Source: Bacteroidetes bacterium GWF2_35_48 (GTDB taxonomy: Bacteria; Bacteroidota; Bacteroidia; Bacteroidales; GWF2-35-48). Taken from it: a DNA stretch of 64,000 nucleotides. Positions 25,544 through 32,813 of the stretch are shown here, piece after piece. The position numbers and the translations under genes were made by a program. Location: NCBI GenBank assembly GCA_001769125.1, contig MEOG01000140.1:29287-93286 (forward strand). The letters are read 5' to 3'. Position 1 is the stretch's first letter, and the number at the start of each line of letters is the position of its first letter. Under the pieces are notes generated by a model. That model was given only the letters and a program-made list of their open reading frames with translations, ran no database searches and had not been told where the DNA came from.

Positions 25544-25709
25544 CTGCAAGAAAACTCAGTGTCAGATAAGAAAACGTCAAGTTCAAGGTGATACATTGAG
25601 CTTGCCGAAATGCTTTCGAAGACCTGAAAATCAAGAGTGTACTAATGTACATGATTGCTTTTCAGGTCGAGAGTAACGCTGAAATTGGCGTTTTCTTGCT
25701 GACACTATT
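25544..25709. repeat. stem-loop dispersed element (copy 3)
   Basis: Arms CTGCAAGAAAAC and GTTTTCTTGC, inner GACCTGAAAATCA / TTTTCAGGTC stem and GTACTAATGTAC centre; more than 85% identical by eye to 2905-3092 over the central 100 bases. Its right edge (GACACTAT) supplies the TAG stop codon of the PagL-like gene, just as copy 1 does for the LolE-like gene. Confidence 0.75.
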
Positions 25710-26784
25710 TTATAAATCGGTATCCCAATCCCCATTCAATGTAATCTGCAACGCCCAGATGGGCTTTCAGTGATATGTTCGTGAAGAAATTTTTAGAAAC
25801 ATTATATCGGAAATATAATCTTGTGTACAAAGGGAAAAATGGTTCTTCAGTATACCATGTGTAAATCCCCAGATTCGCCCCTATAGAAAATTTTTTAATA
25901 AGAAACTCATGCGACACGTAAATCCCATTACGAAGGGCATTTTTAAATCTGACTTCTTCTTTTGATGATTCTTCATAAACTGTTTCGTCATAAAAAATAT
26001 CTGTTCCTCCTCCAATTTTTCTTTTGTGATTTATCTGACGTGAAAAACACAGGGACAAGGAAGACATAAAAAAATTAGAACCCCGCGGAGGTGGTATTGA
26101 TTTTGTGCCCACAGCATACAAAACTGTAAATTCATTTTTTTTAATACATGAAGGAATTTCAAGTTTATTGAATTCCTCTTCATATTCGTTAAAATAATAA
26201 CGTAATCCGATATCTGCATTTGCAACATTAATCCCAAGATTGGGCTGCGCAATTGCTCCGTTTGAATAATGACAGGCTCCGATTCCTCCTATTATTTCAA
26301 TTTTTTTATTAATTCTGTAAGCTGCATTAAGGTGTACGTTGAAATATACATTCAAATGAGTGCCAATAGCAAGATTCATGTAGTTTTCTTTGTAATCCCA
26401 TTTTCTGGTAATATAGGAAGCGCCTATCGCAAAATGATAATTCAAACTAAATTTTTTTGTACGATAAAAAGGAGAATTCAAATATGCATATAAAGCATGA
26501 ACCTGACCCAGTAATTTGGGATCGCCAAGGTTTGCAAAATAATAACCCGCTCCATATTCTGGATACCGGTACAATTGTTCCCATAAATCAATTCCGTTTG
26601 TTTGTCGCCCCAATTCAATCTGCATTGATCCAACATGCCGCATCAGATTTCCCATAGATTCACGATGCCGGATAAGTGCGCCATAACCAAACTTTCCTTT
26701 TATAAAAAAATTAGGAATGCTGTCTCTCCCTGCAATAGACGAAATAGAAATAAATAAAAATAATATAATAATATAGTGCCGCAT
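25705..26784 (-). CDS. acyloxyacyl hydrolase family (PagL-like) outer-membrane protein
   Basis: 359 residues. Signal peptide 1-19 (SISSIAG). Successive amphipathic strands suggest an outer-membrane beta-barrel. H172-Y-S174-N175-G matches the catalytic His-x-Ser-Asn motif of PagL lipid A 3-O-deacylases, and the C-terminus ends in aromatic-rich strands (EWGLGYRFIK). PagL itself is ~170 residues; Bacteroidota members are about twice as long, as here. It likely trims acyl chains from lipid A, but substrate and activity are not proven. Its TAG stop lies in the terminus of a dispersed element. Confidence 0.8.
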   Translation of the reverse strand: MRHYIIILFLFISISSIAGRDSIPNFFIKGKFGYGALIRHRESMGNLMRHVGSMQIELGRQTNGIDLWEQLYRYPEYGAGYYFANLGDPKLLGQVHALYAYLNSPFYRTKKFSLNYHFAIGASYITRKWDYKENYMNLAIGTHLNVYFNVHLNAAYRINKKIEIIGGIGACHYSNGAIAQPNLGINVANADIGLRYYFNEYEEEFNKLEIPSCIKKNEFTVLYAVGTKSIPPPRGSNFFMSSLSLCFSRQINHKRKIGGGTDIFYDETVYEESSKEEVRFKNALRNGIYVSHEFLIKKFSIGANLGIYTWYTEEPFFPLYTRLYFRYNVSKNFFTNISLKAHLGVADYIEWGLGYRFIK

Positions 26785-26904
26785 CGCTAAATTTTAATCA
26801 TTACAAAGAAATAAAAATTTCGCAGCATTTTATCTTAATTGAAATATGAATATGCAACTCAAAAAATATTCTGCATGAGAAAAAGAATTAAGTCAATAGG
26901 AAAT

Positions 26905-27152
26905 TCAATAGATATACAATTGTTAGTTTAATAGATGTACAATAGTGCAACAATAGATGTTCAATAGATGTTCGATAGATGTACAATTGTATTCCTACCG
27001 AATTCCTATTGTATTCCTACCGAATTCCAATTGTATTTCTACCGAATTCCAATTGTATTCCTACTGAATTCCTATTGTATTCCTACCGAATTCCTATTGT
27101 ATTCCTACCGAATTCCTATTGTATTCCTACCGAATTCCTATTGTATTCCAAT
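26905..27152. repeat. short-period repeats, then 22-bp tandem array
   Basis: First, CAATAGATGTACAAT-like words of ~10-12 bases (26905-26984). Then ~7.5 copies of a 22-bp unit TATTGTATTCCTACCGAATTCC (two forms, CAATTGT and CCTATTGT), from 26985 to 27152. Every unit carries GAATTC and a TTGTATTCC word. The unit length is not a multiple of 3, so it is not a coding repeat in practice despite long open frames. Replication slippage is the likely origin. Confidence 0.8.
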
Positions 27153-27240
27153 CTAACATCAATTCTTAATTCGTAAAAAAATAAATACTCCAAACATTTT
27201 ATTATTTTTACAAGCGTGAAAATTAAATTAGAACTTTAAA

Positions 27241-28701
27241 ATGAGACTTGTTGTAAAAATTAAAGATAAAATTAATTCTTCCGATCATCTGGTAATTATT
27301 ACTACCGGAAATAATTTCTTAAATGAATATTCATTCTCTGTTCTTGAGAAAAATTTCATTAAGGATTCAATAAAAAATAAGGAAAAGCTAATCAGCATTA
27401 ATCAGTACAAACGTTGGATATTTATTTGCATTCCCGATAAAGGGAAAGATAAGTATCAGCAACAGGAGAATTTTAGAAAAGCTGCTTATAAATTATATGC
27501 CGTTTTAAAGACAAAAAAAATTACTTCTGTTACGATTTCTGATATCAAAAAAAATATTCAAAATTCTATTTCTTTTGCAGAGGGATTAGCTTTGAGCAAT
27601 TATCAGTTTTTGAAATATTTTAAAAATGCAAAGGAAAAAGAGTCAAAACTTCAAGAGATTTTTATTCAATTACCAAAATCTGCAGATTCATCCATAGAAA
27701 AGCTAAATGCCGTAATTGAGGCTGTATATACTGCAAGAAATCTTGTGAATGAACCTTCGAATTTTTTAACCGCAACGCAACTTGCAAAAGAAGCGAAAGA
27801 ATTTTGTGTGTCTGCCGGGTGTCGTGTTGAAATTTTTGAAAAGAAGAGAATTGAAGCATTGAAAATGGGCGGTCTGCTTGCTGTTAATAAGGGAAGCGTT
27901 GATCCTCCTACATTCACAACAATAGAATGGAAACCCGCGAAGTCTAAGAATAAAAAACCAATTATACTCGTGGGGAAAGGTTTGGTTTTTGATACAGGGG
28001 GATTATCACTGAAATCAACTGCCGGTATGGATGCCATGAAGTCTGATATGGGAGGTGCGGCTGCAGTAATAGGTACAATGTATGCTGTAGCGAAAGCAAA
28101 GCTTCCGGTTCATATTATTGGTCTTATTCCGTCTACAGATAACCGCCCGGGAGTCAATGCCTATGCGCCCCAGGATGTAATTAAAATGCACAACGGCTTA
28201 ATGGTGGAGGTTTTAAATACAGACGCTGAAGGGCGTTTAATACTTGCTGATGCCTTAAGTTATGCCAAGCAATTTAATCCCGAATTAGTTATTGATCTTG
28301 CTACTCTTACAGGGGCAGCAACTGTAGCTACAGGACAGCACGGTATTGTGGCAATGGGAACAGCATCCGATAAATTTTTTGATGCGCTCGATAAAAGCGG
28401 GTATAATGTTTACGAACGTATTGTGCGCTTCCCGCTTTGGGATGAATACAAAGAATATATCAAATCTGATATTGCGGATATTAAAAATGTTGGAAACAGA
28501 GAAGCAGGAGCAATCACTGCAGGAAAATTTCTCGAGTGTTTTACAAAATATCCTTGGATACACCTTGATATTGCCGGCAGTGCTTATCTGGATTATCAGA
28601 CGCATTACCGTGGAAAAGCCGGATCCGGAATCGGAGTACGCCTTTTATTTGATTTTTTTAGAAATTACACGGTGGGAAAATTTAATTCAAAATATTTTTA
28701 A
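27241..28701 (+). CDS. pepA: leucyl aminopeptidase (M17)
   Basis: 486 residues. N-terminal divergent domain ~1-160, catalytic domain from ~165. Metal and active-site motifs: VGKGLVFDTGGLSLKST near 240 with its conserved Lys/Asp, MKSDMGGAAAVIG, IGLIPSTDNRPG, and the family signature NTDAEGRLILADAL near 328 (bridging metal ligands Asp/Glu and catalytic Arg). The C-terminus has GNREAGAITAGKFLE. Full length. A hexameric cytosolic metallopeptidase that removes N-terminal residues from peptides. Its DNA-binding role in E. coli cannot be assumed. Start ATG follows an AT-rich leader without a clear promoter. Confidence 0.92.
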   Translation: MRLVVKIKDKINSSDHLVIITTGNNFLNEYSFSVLEKNFIKDSIKNKEKLISINQYKRWIFICIPDKGKDKYQQQENFRKAAYKLYAVLKTKKITSVTISDIKKNIQNSISFAEGLALSNYQFLKYFKNAKEKESKLQEIFIQLPKSADSSIEKLNAVIEAVYTARNLVNEPSNFLTATQLAKEAKEFCVSAGCRVEIFEKKRIEALKMGGLLAVNKGSVDPPTFTTIEWKPAKSKNKKPIILVGKGLVFDTGGLSLKSTAGMDAMKSDMGGAAAVIGTMYAVAKAKLPVHIIGLIPSTDNRPGVNAYAPQDVIKMHNGLMVEVLNTDAEGRLILADALSYAKQFNPELVIDLATLTGAATVATGQHGIVAMGTASDKFFDALDKSGYNVYERIVRFPLWDEYKEYIKSDIADIKNVGNREAGAITAGKFLECFTKYPWIHLDIAGSAYLDYQTHYRGKAGSGIGVRLLFDFFRNYTVGKFNSKYF

Positions 28702-28857
28702 CTAATGCTATGCACATTGTGGATAATGTAGGACTTCCGACTTCGGACACACAAAAAAAACATTTTGCGAAGCAAAAGTAATAAAGAAAAAAATCATACA
28801 CATCAAATTGCATCAATCATATAATTTTCAAATTAATAAATTTTCAAATTAAAATAC

Positions 28858-29916
28858 ATGGAACGTAAAATTATAAAAGTCGGAATAACACAGGGAGACA
28901 TCAACGGAATAGGTTATGAAGTAATTATTAAAACCCTTATGGATCCAAGAATGCTTGAAATATGCACACCCATTGTATATGGCTCTCCTAAAGTTTTTGC
29001 TTATTATCGCAAAGCGCTGAACATTGTAAATTTCAGCTTGAACAGCATACGCAGCGCAGATGAAGCCTTGCCGAAAAAAGCCTATATTATTAATTGCCTC
29101 GATGATAATGTAAAAGTAGAAATCGGACAGGTAACCTCCGCCGGAGGAGAGGCTGCTGCTATTTCTTTAAAAAGAGCTACCGATGAATTGAAAGCAGGGA
29201 AAATAGATGTTCTGGTAACAGCTCCTATTAATAAGCAAAACATTCAATCGAAAGATTTTAATTTTCCGGGGCATACAGAATATCTTGCAAAAAAATTTGA
29301 TACAGAAAATTATCTGATGCTGCTTGCATGCGACCGCATTAAAGTGGGACTCGTAACTTCTCATGTTCCGATTGCAGAAGTTCCTAAGTTAATTACCAAA
29401 GAAAATATTCTGAATAAATTAAGAATTATTAATGATTCGTTAAAAAAAGATTTTGCTGTAATCAAACCTAAAATAGCAGTTTTGAGTCTGAATCCTCATT
29501 GCGGTGACAGTGGTTTGCTTGGTACTGAAGAAAAAAACATAATTATTCCTGCAGTAGAGCAAGCTAGAGAAGAAAAAATTTTAGCTACCGGACCTTATGC
29601 TGCAGACGGTTTTTTTGGTTGTGGCGCCCATATAAAATTTGATGCAATTCTTGCAATGTATCACGATCAGGGGCTGGCTCCTTTTAAAGCAATTGCATTT
29701 GAAGAAGGTGTTAATTACACAGCTGGGTTGCCATTTATCCGTACGTCTCCTGCTCATGGAGTAGGATATGACATTGCAGGCAAAGGTGTAGCAGATGAAA
29801 GTTCATTCAGACAAGCTTTGTATATGGCTTGCGATATTTTTCACAATCGGAAAGTGTATGCTGAAATAAATAAAAACCCTCTGCCTTTTAGTAATGATAA
29901 AGCCAAGGACTCTTAG
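28858..29916 (+). CDS. pdxA: 4-hydroxythreonine-4-phosphate dehydrogenase
   Basis: 352 residues, complete. Begins VGITQGDINGIGYEVI; contains VTAPINKQNI, FPGHTEYLAKKF, LNPHCGDSGLLGTEE, and the metal-binding AMYHDQGLAPFKAIAF motif, then TSPAHGVGYDIAGKG. PdxA oxidises 4-phosphohydroxy-L-threonine with NAD(P)+ in pyridoxal-5'-phosphate biosynthesis. The chain GITQGD[IP]NGIG is the Bacteroidota form. No other pdx gene is close. Spacer to pepA is 156 bases without visible structure. Confidence 0.94.
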   Translation: MERKIIKVGITQGDINGIGYEVIIKTLMDPRMLEICTPIVYGSPKVFAYYRKALNIVNFSLNSIRSADEALPKKAYIINCLDDNVKVEIGQVTSAGGEAAAISLKRATDELKAGKIDVLVTAPINKQNIQSKDFNFPGHTEYLAKKFDTENYLMLLACDRIKVGLVTSHVPIAEVPKLITKENILNKLRIINDSLKKDFAVIKPKIAVLSLNPHCGDSGLLGTEEKNIIIPAVEQAREEKILATGPYAADGFFGCGAHIKFDAILAMYHDQGLAPFKAIAFEEGVNYTAGLPFIRTSPAHGVGYDIAGKGVADESSFRQALYMACDIFHNRKVYAEINKNPLPFSNDKAKDS

Positions 29917-29944
29917 TGGGATTTTTTATTTCCCTAATTAATAT

Positions 29945-29952
29945 TACATTTG
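29945..29952 (+). promoter_or_regulatory. Bacteroidota -7 box before the corA leader
   Basis: TACATTTG fits TAnnTTTG; 19 bases upstream is TTTT rather than TTTG. Placed here, it would start transcription about 185 bases before corA and so include the structured leader. Confidence 0.5.
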
Positions 29953-29959
29953 CATCGAA

Positions 29960-30142
29960 AATATTAAAAATTAATTTTTAAATGGACGACGGACCTGCCT
30001 TATATTATCAGACTTACTCCTTCTGGGGCAGGGATCGTTTTACCAAATAATCTTTTGCTGCCGAAGAATAGTTTTCGGATAATCTGCCTTTTACATAGGT
30101 TTCTTTGTCCTGGTTTTTATAAAACCTTTAATTCGTATTGCT
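29960..30142 (+). promoter_or_regulatory. structured 5' leader of corA (possible riboswitch or leader-peptide control)
   Basis: About 180 nt with three stems: ACGA/TCGT plus CCTGCC/GGCAGG (29985-30038) with a large AU-rich loop; CCGAA/TTCGG (30062-30080); and AGGTTT/AAACCT (30098-30128) just before the start codon. The CTGCC word recurs at 30059 and 30086 and could compete with the first stem. Base composition is more balanced than in ordinary gaps of this window. No published Mg2+ riboswitch (M-box) pattern was recognised. Inference: regulation of a metal transporter. Confidence 0.45.
29982..30050 (+). CDS. possible 22-residue leader peptide upstream of corA
   Basis: ATG at 29982 opens a 22-codon frame (starts MDDGPALYYQTYSFWGRDRF, ends TK) that spans exactly the first leader stem. 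It is rich in aromatic residues and well placed after the -7 box. It may be a regulatory upstream ORF or only chance in a structured RNA. No homologue known to me. Confidence 0.25.
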   Translation: MDDGPALYYQTYSFWGRDRFTK

Positions 30143-31072
30143 ATGATTAAATATTGGAAACAGGAAGAAAAAGGCTTGGCTGAAATTTTCACTTATGAAA
30201 AAGGATGCTGGATGGATCTGGAAAGTCCTTCGAAAGAAGAAATAGATTTGTTAGTGAATGAATTCAGGGTTCCCGAAGATTTTATAAACGACATCCTCGA
30301 TATTGACGAACGTTCCCGAACCGAAATTGAAGGTCGGTGGTTGCTCATTATAATACGTATTCCTGTTTATCTTTCTAAACATACAGTCCCTTTTTACACA
30401 ATTCCTATGGGTGTTCTGATTTCACCCCATGTTACCATTACTATTAGTTTATACGAAAGCGAAGTTACAAATCCCAAAGTACTCTCAAAATTTAAAACAT
30501 TTAACATTAATAACAGACATAATTTTGTTTTATATTTGTTATTAAGGTCTTCTTCATTATATCTGAATTACCTCAAGGTTATTAATCGCCAGACTAATAA
30601 TATTGAAAAAGAAATTCAGAAAGCAACAAAAAATTCTGAATTACAGGCCTTGCTGAGAATGGAAAAAAGCCTTGTTTATTATCAGACATCTCTTAAATCA
30701 AATGAAATGCTGATAATGAAATTGCAGCGTATAAAGTTGGCGCAAAGCGAACAAGTGGATGAAGATCTTCTCGAAGATGTTATTGTTGAAAATAAACAGG
30801 CCAGTGAAATGGCTAAAATCCACAGCGACATTCTTGCAGGTCTTATGGATGCTTTTGCCTCTGTAATTTCAAACAATGTTAATGTTGTGATGAAGCAACT
30901 CACAGTAATTACCATTATCTTGATGATACCAACACTCGTTGCAAGCGTTTTTGGGATGAATGTTCCGAATGGCATGGAGGCTAATAAATATGCACTCTGG
31001 ATTATAATGGGGGTTTCCTTTGGCGTTGCAATTGCCGGTGTTTTTATATTCAGAAAAAGAAATATTTTCTGA
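30143..31072 (+). CDS. corA: CorA-family Mg2+/Co2+ transporter
   Basis: 309 residues. N-terminal cytoplasmic alpha/beta domain (~1-150), long helix (~150-245), then two transmembrane helices at ~250-270 and ~285-303. The signature GMN motif follows the first helix in SVFGMNVPNGME. The tail FIFRKRNIF gives the usual basic end. Forms a pentameric inner-membrane channel for divalent cations. Slightly short but normal for Bacteroidota members. Preceded by a structured leader. Confidence 0.92.
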   Translation: MIKYWKQEEKGLAEIFTYEKGCWMDLESPSKEEIDLLVNEFRVPEDFINDILDIDERSRTEIEGRWLLIIIRIPVYLSKHTVPFYTIPMGVLISPHVTITISLYESEVTNPKVLSKFKTFNINNRHNFVLYLLLRSSSLYLNYLKVINRQTNNIEKEIQKATKNSELQALLRMEKSLVYYQTSLKSNEMLIMKLQRIKLAQSEQVDEDLLEDVIVENKQASEMAKIHSDILAGLMDAFASVISNNVNVVMKQLTVITIILMIPTLVASVFGMNVPNGMEANKYALWIIMGVSFGVAIAGVFIFRKRNIF

Positions 31073-31131
31073 TTTTTCTCATATTCCCTGAATATTTTTT
31101 CTCATTTTAAATTTTATATTAAATTATTTTA

Positions 31132-31139
31132 TATATTTG
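31132..31139 (+). promoter_or_regulatory. possible -7 box before the methyltransferase gene
   Basis: TATATTTG matches TAnnTTTG, 42 bases before the ATG; the -33 position holds TTTT instead of TTTG. This would open the 31.2-32.4 kb unit. Confidence 0.4.
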
Positions 31140-31180
31140 CATATAAATATATAGATATTTACATATAATATATATGTATA

Positions 31181-31828
31181 ATGATTGAGCAAATAAAAAA
31201 TCGGTATTCCGTTTTGATAACAAATGAAGATTCTTTGTCTTGTGGCAATACGATTCAATATGTTAACGTAAAAGAAGCGGATATCTGTCTTGACCTTGGT
31301 TGCGGCAGGGGAACAGACGCTTTAAAACTCGCTCCTTTAGTAGGGAGTGAAGGTTTTGTATTTGGCGTGGATATTACGCCGGAAATGATTCAAAAAGCAA
31401 AAAAAAATGCAGAAATATCCAATACGAAAAATGTAGATTTTATTGTTAGTCCTATTGAAGTTTTACCATTCAAAACATTTACTTTTGATTGGGTTATTTC
31501 AAATTGTGCGTTGAATCATTCTCAAAATAAAAGTCAGGTTTGGAATGAAATATTCAGAGTTTTAAAGCCCCATGGACAATTTGTTGTAAGTGATATTTAT
31601 GCTGTAAACCCGATTTCAGAGGAATACAGTAAAAATTCTCAGTTTATTGCAGAATGCTGGGCGGGTGCTGTTACAAGGGATGATTATATTGATCAGATTA
31701 TTGATGCTGGTTTTCGCGATATTATGATTTTGCATGAAAGCAGCCCTTATGTGCGTGAAAAAGCAGAATTAATAAGTTTTACTATTACGGGCATTAAGCC
31801 TGGCGTTTGTTCTTGTTGTAGTTCCTGA
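31181..31828 (+). CDS. ArsM-like SAM methyltransferase with Cys-rich tail
   Basis: 215 residues. Class I methyltransferase: motif I LDLGCGRGTD (37-46), VDITPEMIQKAKK, DWVISNCALNHS and VLKPHGQFVVSDI. Three cysteine sites match those that bind arsenic in arsenite methyltransferase ArsM: C21 (SCGNT, like LGCGNP), C159 (AECWAGA, like the YC.C.AGA region) and the end C210-S-C212-C213. ArsM transfers methyl groups to As(III) with thioredoxin as reductant, and thioredoxin genes follow here. The protein is shorter than ArsM (usually 240-380), so another soft-metal, thiol or peptide substrate is possible. It heads a two-gene unit with the thioredoxin lipoprotein. Confidence 0.75.
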   Translation: MIEQIKNRYSVLITNEDSLSCGNTIQYVNVKEADICLDLGCGRGTDALKLAPLVGSEGFVFGVDITPEMIQKAKKNAEISNTKNVDFIVSPIEVLPFKTFTFDWVISNCALNHSQNKSQVWNEIFRVLKPHGQFVVSDIYAVNPISEEYSKNSQFIAECWAGAVTRDDYIDQIIDAGFRDIMILHESSPYVREKAELISFTITGIKPGVCSCCSS

Positions 31829-31885
31829 AACAAAAAAATATTTGATGTAGAAAAATATTTTGTATTTTTATAAAAATATATACAC

Positions 31886-32368
31886 ATGAAAAAATATTTC
31901 TCCTTTTTACCGTTTTTTATTCTTGCAGCTATTATTAGTTGCAGCAATGCGACATCACAGGATTCTGATAAAGGAAATGGGAAATCGCTTGCTCCTTCTG
32001 AAAAATCATCTCTTGTGAAAAAAATTAATACAGCAATTTTTAAAGAAAAAATATTTGATTTTGACGTTCACAAAGACTGGAAATTTTCAGGAGACAAGCC
32101 TTGCATTGTTGATTTTTATGCAGACTGGTGCGCCCCATGCAGAATGATAGCACCCATTCTTGATGAATTATCAATAAAATATGAAGGTAAAATAGATATT
32201 TATAAAGTAAATATTGATTATGAAAAAGCCCTTGCTGGTGCATTTGGAATAAGTAGTATTCCTGCCGTTTTGTTTTGTCCTAAAGATGGTAAACCCTCAA
32301 TGGCTAACGGTGCACTTCCGAAAGAAGATTATGAAAAAGCGATTAACGAAGTCTTATTGATTAAGTAA
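31886..32368 (+). CDS. thioredoxin-fold lipoprotein
   Basis: 160 residues. Lipoprotein signal 1-19 ending in AIISC, then a Ser-rich linker of ~35 residues. Thioredoxin domain ~60-160 with ADWCAPCRMIAP (active site CAPC) and the cis-proline loop SSIPAVLF. CAPC rather than the thioredoxin CGPC suggests a different redox potential. It should be tethered to the inner or outer membrane and face the periplasm. 57 bases after the methyltransferase gene; upstream of the small Cys-rich peptide gene. Likely supplies or removes electrons for disulfides in the same pathway, by inference from context. Confidence 0.85.
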   Translation: MKKYFSFLPFFILAAIISCSNATSQDSDKGNGKSLAPSEKSSLVKKINTAIFKEKIFDFDVHKDWKFSGDKPCIVDFYADWCAPCRMIAPILDELSIKYEGKIDIYKVNIDYEKALAGAFGISSIPAVLFCPKDGKPSMANGALPKEDYEKAINEVLLIK

Positions 32369-32399
32369 ATGATGTATGCAAATTGTGGAAGAATATCTT

Positions 32400-32530
32400 T
32401 AATGATGGAAGTCGGCAGACAAAAAAGTCAGCAGTCAAAATAGTCGGCAGTTGGCAGTCAAATAGTCGCCAGTCAAACAGACTGAGGACTGAGGACTGAG
32501 GACTGTAGACTGTAGACTGTAGACTGAAAA
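32400..32530. repeat. 7-bp tandem runs (ACTGAGG, ACTGTAG) and AGTCGGCAG words
   Basis: AGTCGGCAG/AGTCAGCAG words at ~10-13-base spacing give way to three ACTGAGG and three ACTGTAG units (32478-32526). The reverse complement of the ACTGTAG run (CAGTCTA x5) occurs at 46023-46062. Non-coding, directly upstream of the peptide gene. Confidence 0.7.
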
Positions 32531-32559
32531 AACATAAATTAATAAATAAATCTAAAAGT

Positions 32560-32664
32560 ATGAAATCACTTGTAAAGAAAAAAAATCAGAAAAAAAATGA
32601 TGGTACAAAAGTCGCACAATGCTGTGCAAAAATTTCAAAAACTGTTGCTGGTTGTCACGATTAA
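32560..32664 (+). CDS. 34-residue Cys-rich peptide, candidate radical-SAM substrate
   Basis: A small gene with ATG 32560 and TAA 32662-32664. The N-terminal half is strongly basic (Lys at 2, 6-8, 11, 12, 17), like a leader; the C-terminal half has C21-C22, A23-K24-I25, S26, T28, A30-G31, C32, then H33-D34. Three cysteines and an Ala/Gly/Ser-rich core suit thioether (sactipeptide/ranthipeptide) or other radical chemistry. The radical SAM/SPASM gene begins 149 bases downstream on the same strand. There is no signal peptide and no clear Gly-Gly cleavage site. The reading is supported by position, size and composition; no homologue is known to me. Confidence 0.6.
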   Translation: MKSLVKKKNQKKNDGTKVAQCCAKISKTVAGCHD

Positions 32665-32717
32665 ATTTGGTTATTAAGGCAAAATTAGTTTTGTTTAAAA
32701 CGTTAATATTTATTCGT

Positions 32718-32725
32718 TACTTTTG
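32718..32725 (+). promoter_or_regulatory. -7 box between the peptide and radical SAM genes
   Basis: TACTTTTG fits TAnnTTTG; a TTTG lies at 32690-32693, 24 bases upstream (longer than the usual 19-20). It could give the radical SAM gene separate transcription. Confidence 0.35.
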
Positions 32726-32752
32726 CCTTTTGTCTTTTTCCTTTTATTGTAC

Positions 32753-32772
32753 AATCGTTCCATGGAACGATT
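32753..32772. repeat. perfect 20-bp palindrome AATCGTTCCATGGAACGATT
   Basis: A two-fold symmetric site between the peptide and radical SAM genes. A sibling CATCGCTCCATGGAGCGATG lies at 63693-63712. Could be a REP-type hairpin or an operator/terminator; there is a TTTT only after a gap, so termination is doubtful. Confidence 0.6.
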
Positions 32773-32813
32773 CCTACAATCTCTTTTGCCTTTTACCTTA
32801 AATCTCCCTATTC

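Noticed and set aside
26985..27152. 22-bp tandem units as CRISPR or as a coding repeat
   Set aside because: No unique spacers, and the 22-bp unit shifts frame each time, so open frames there are only a product of low complexity.
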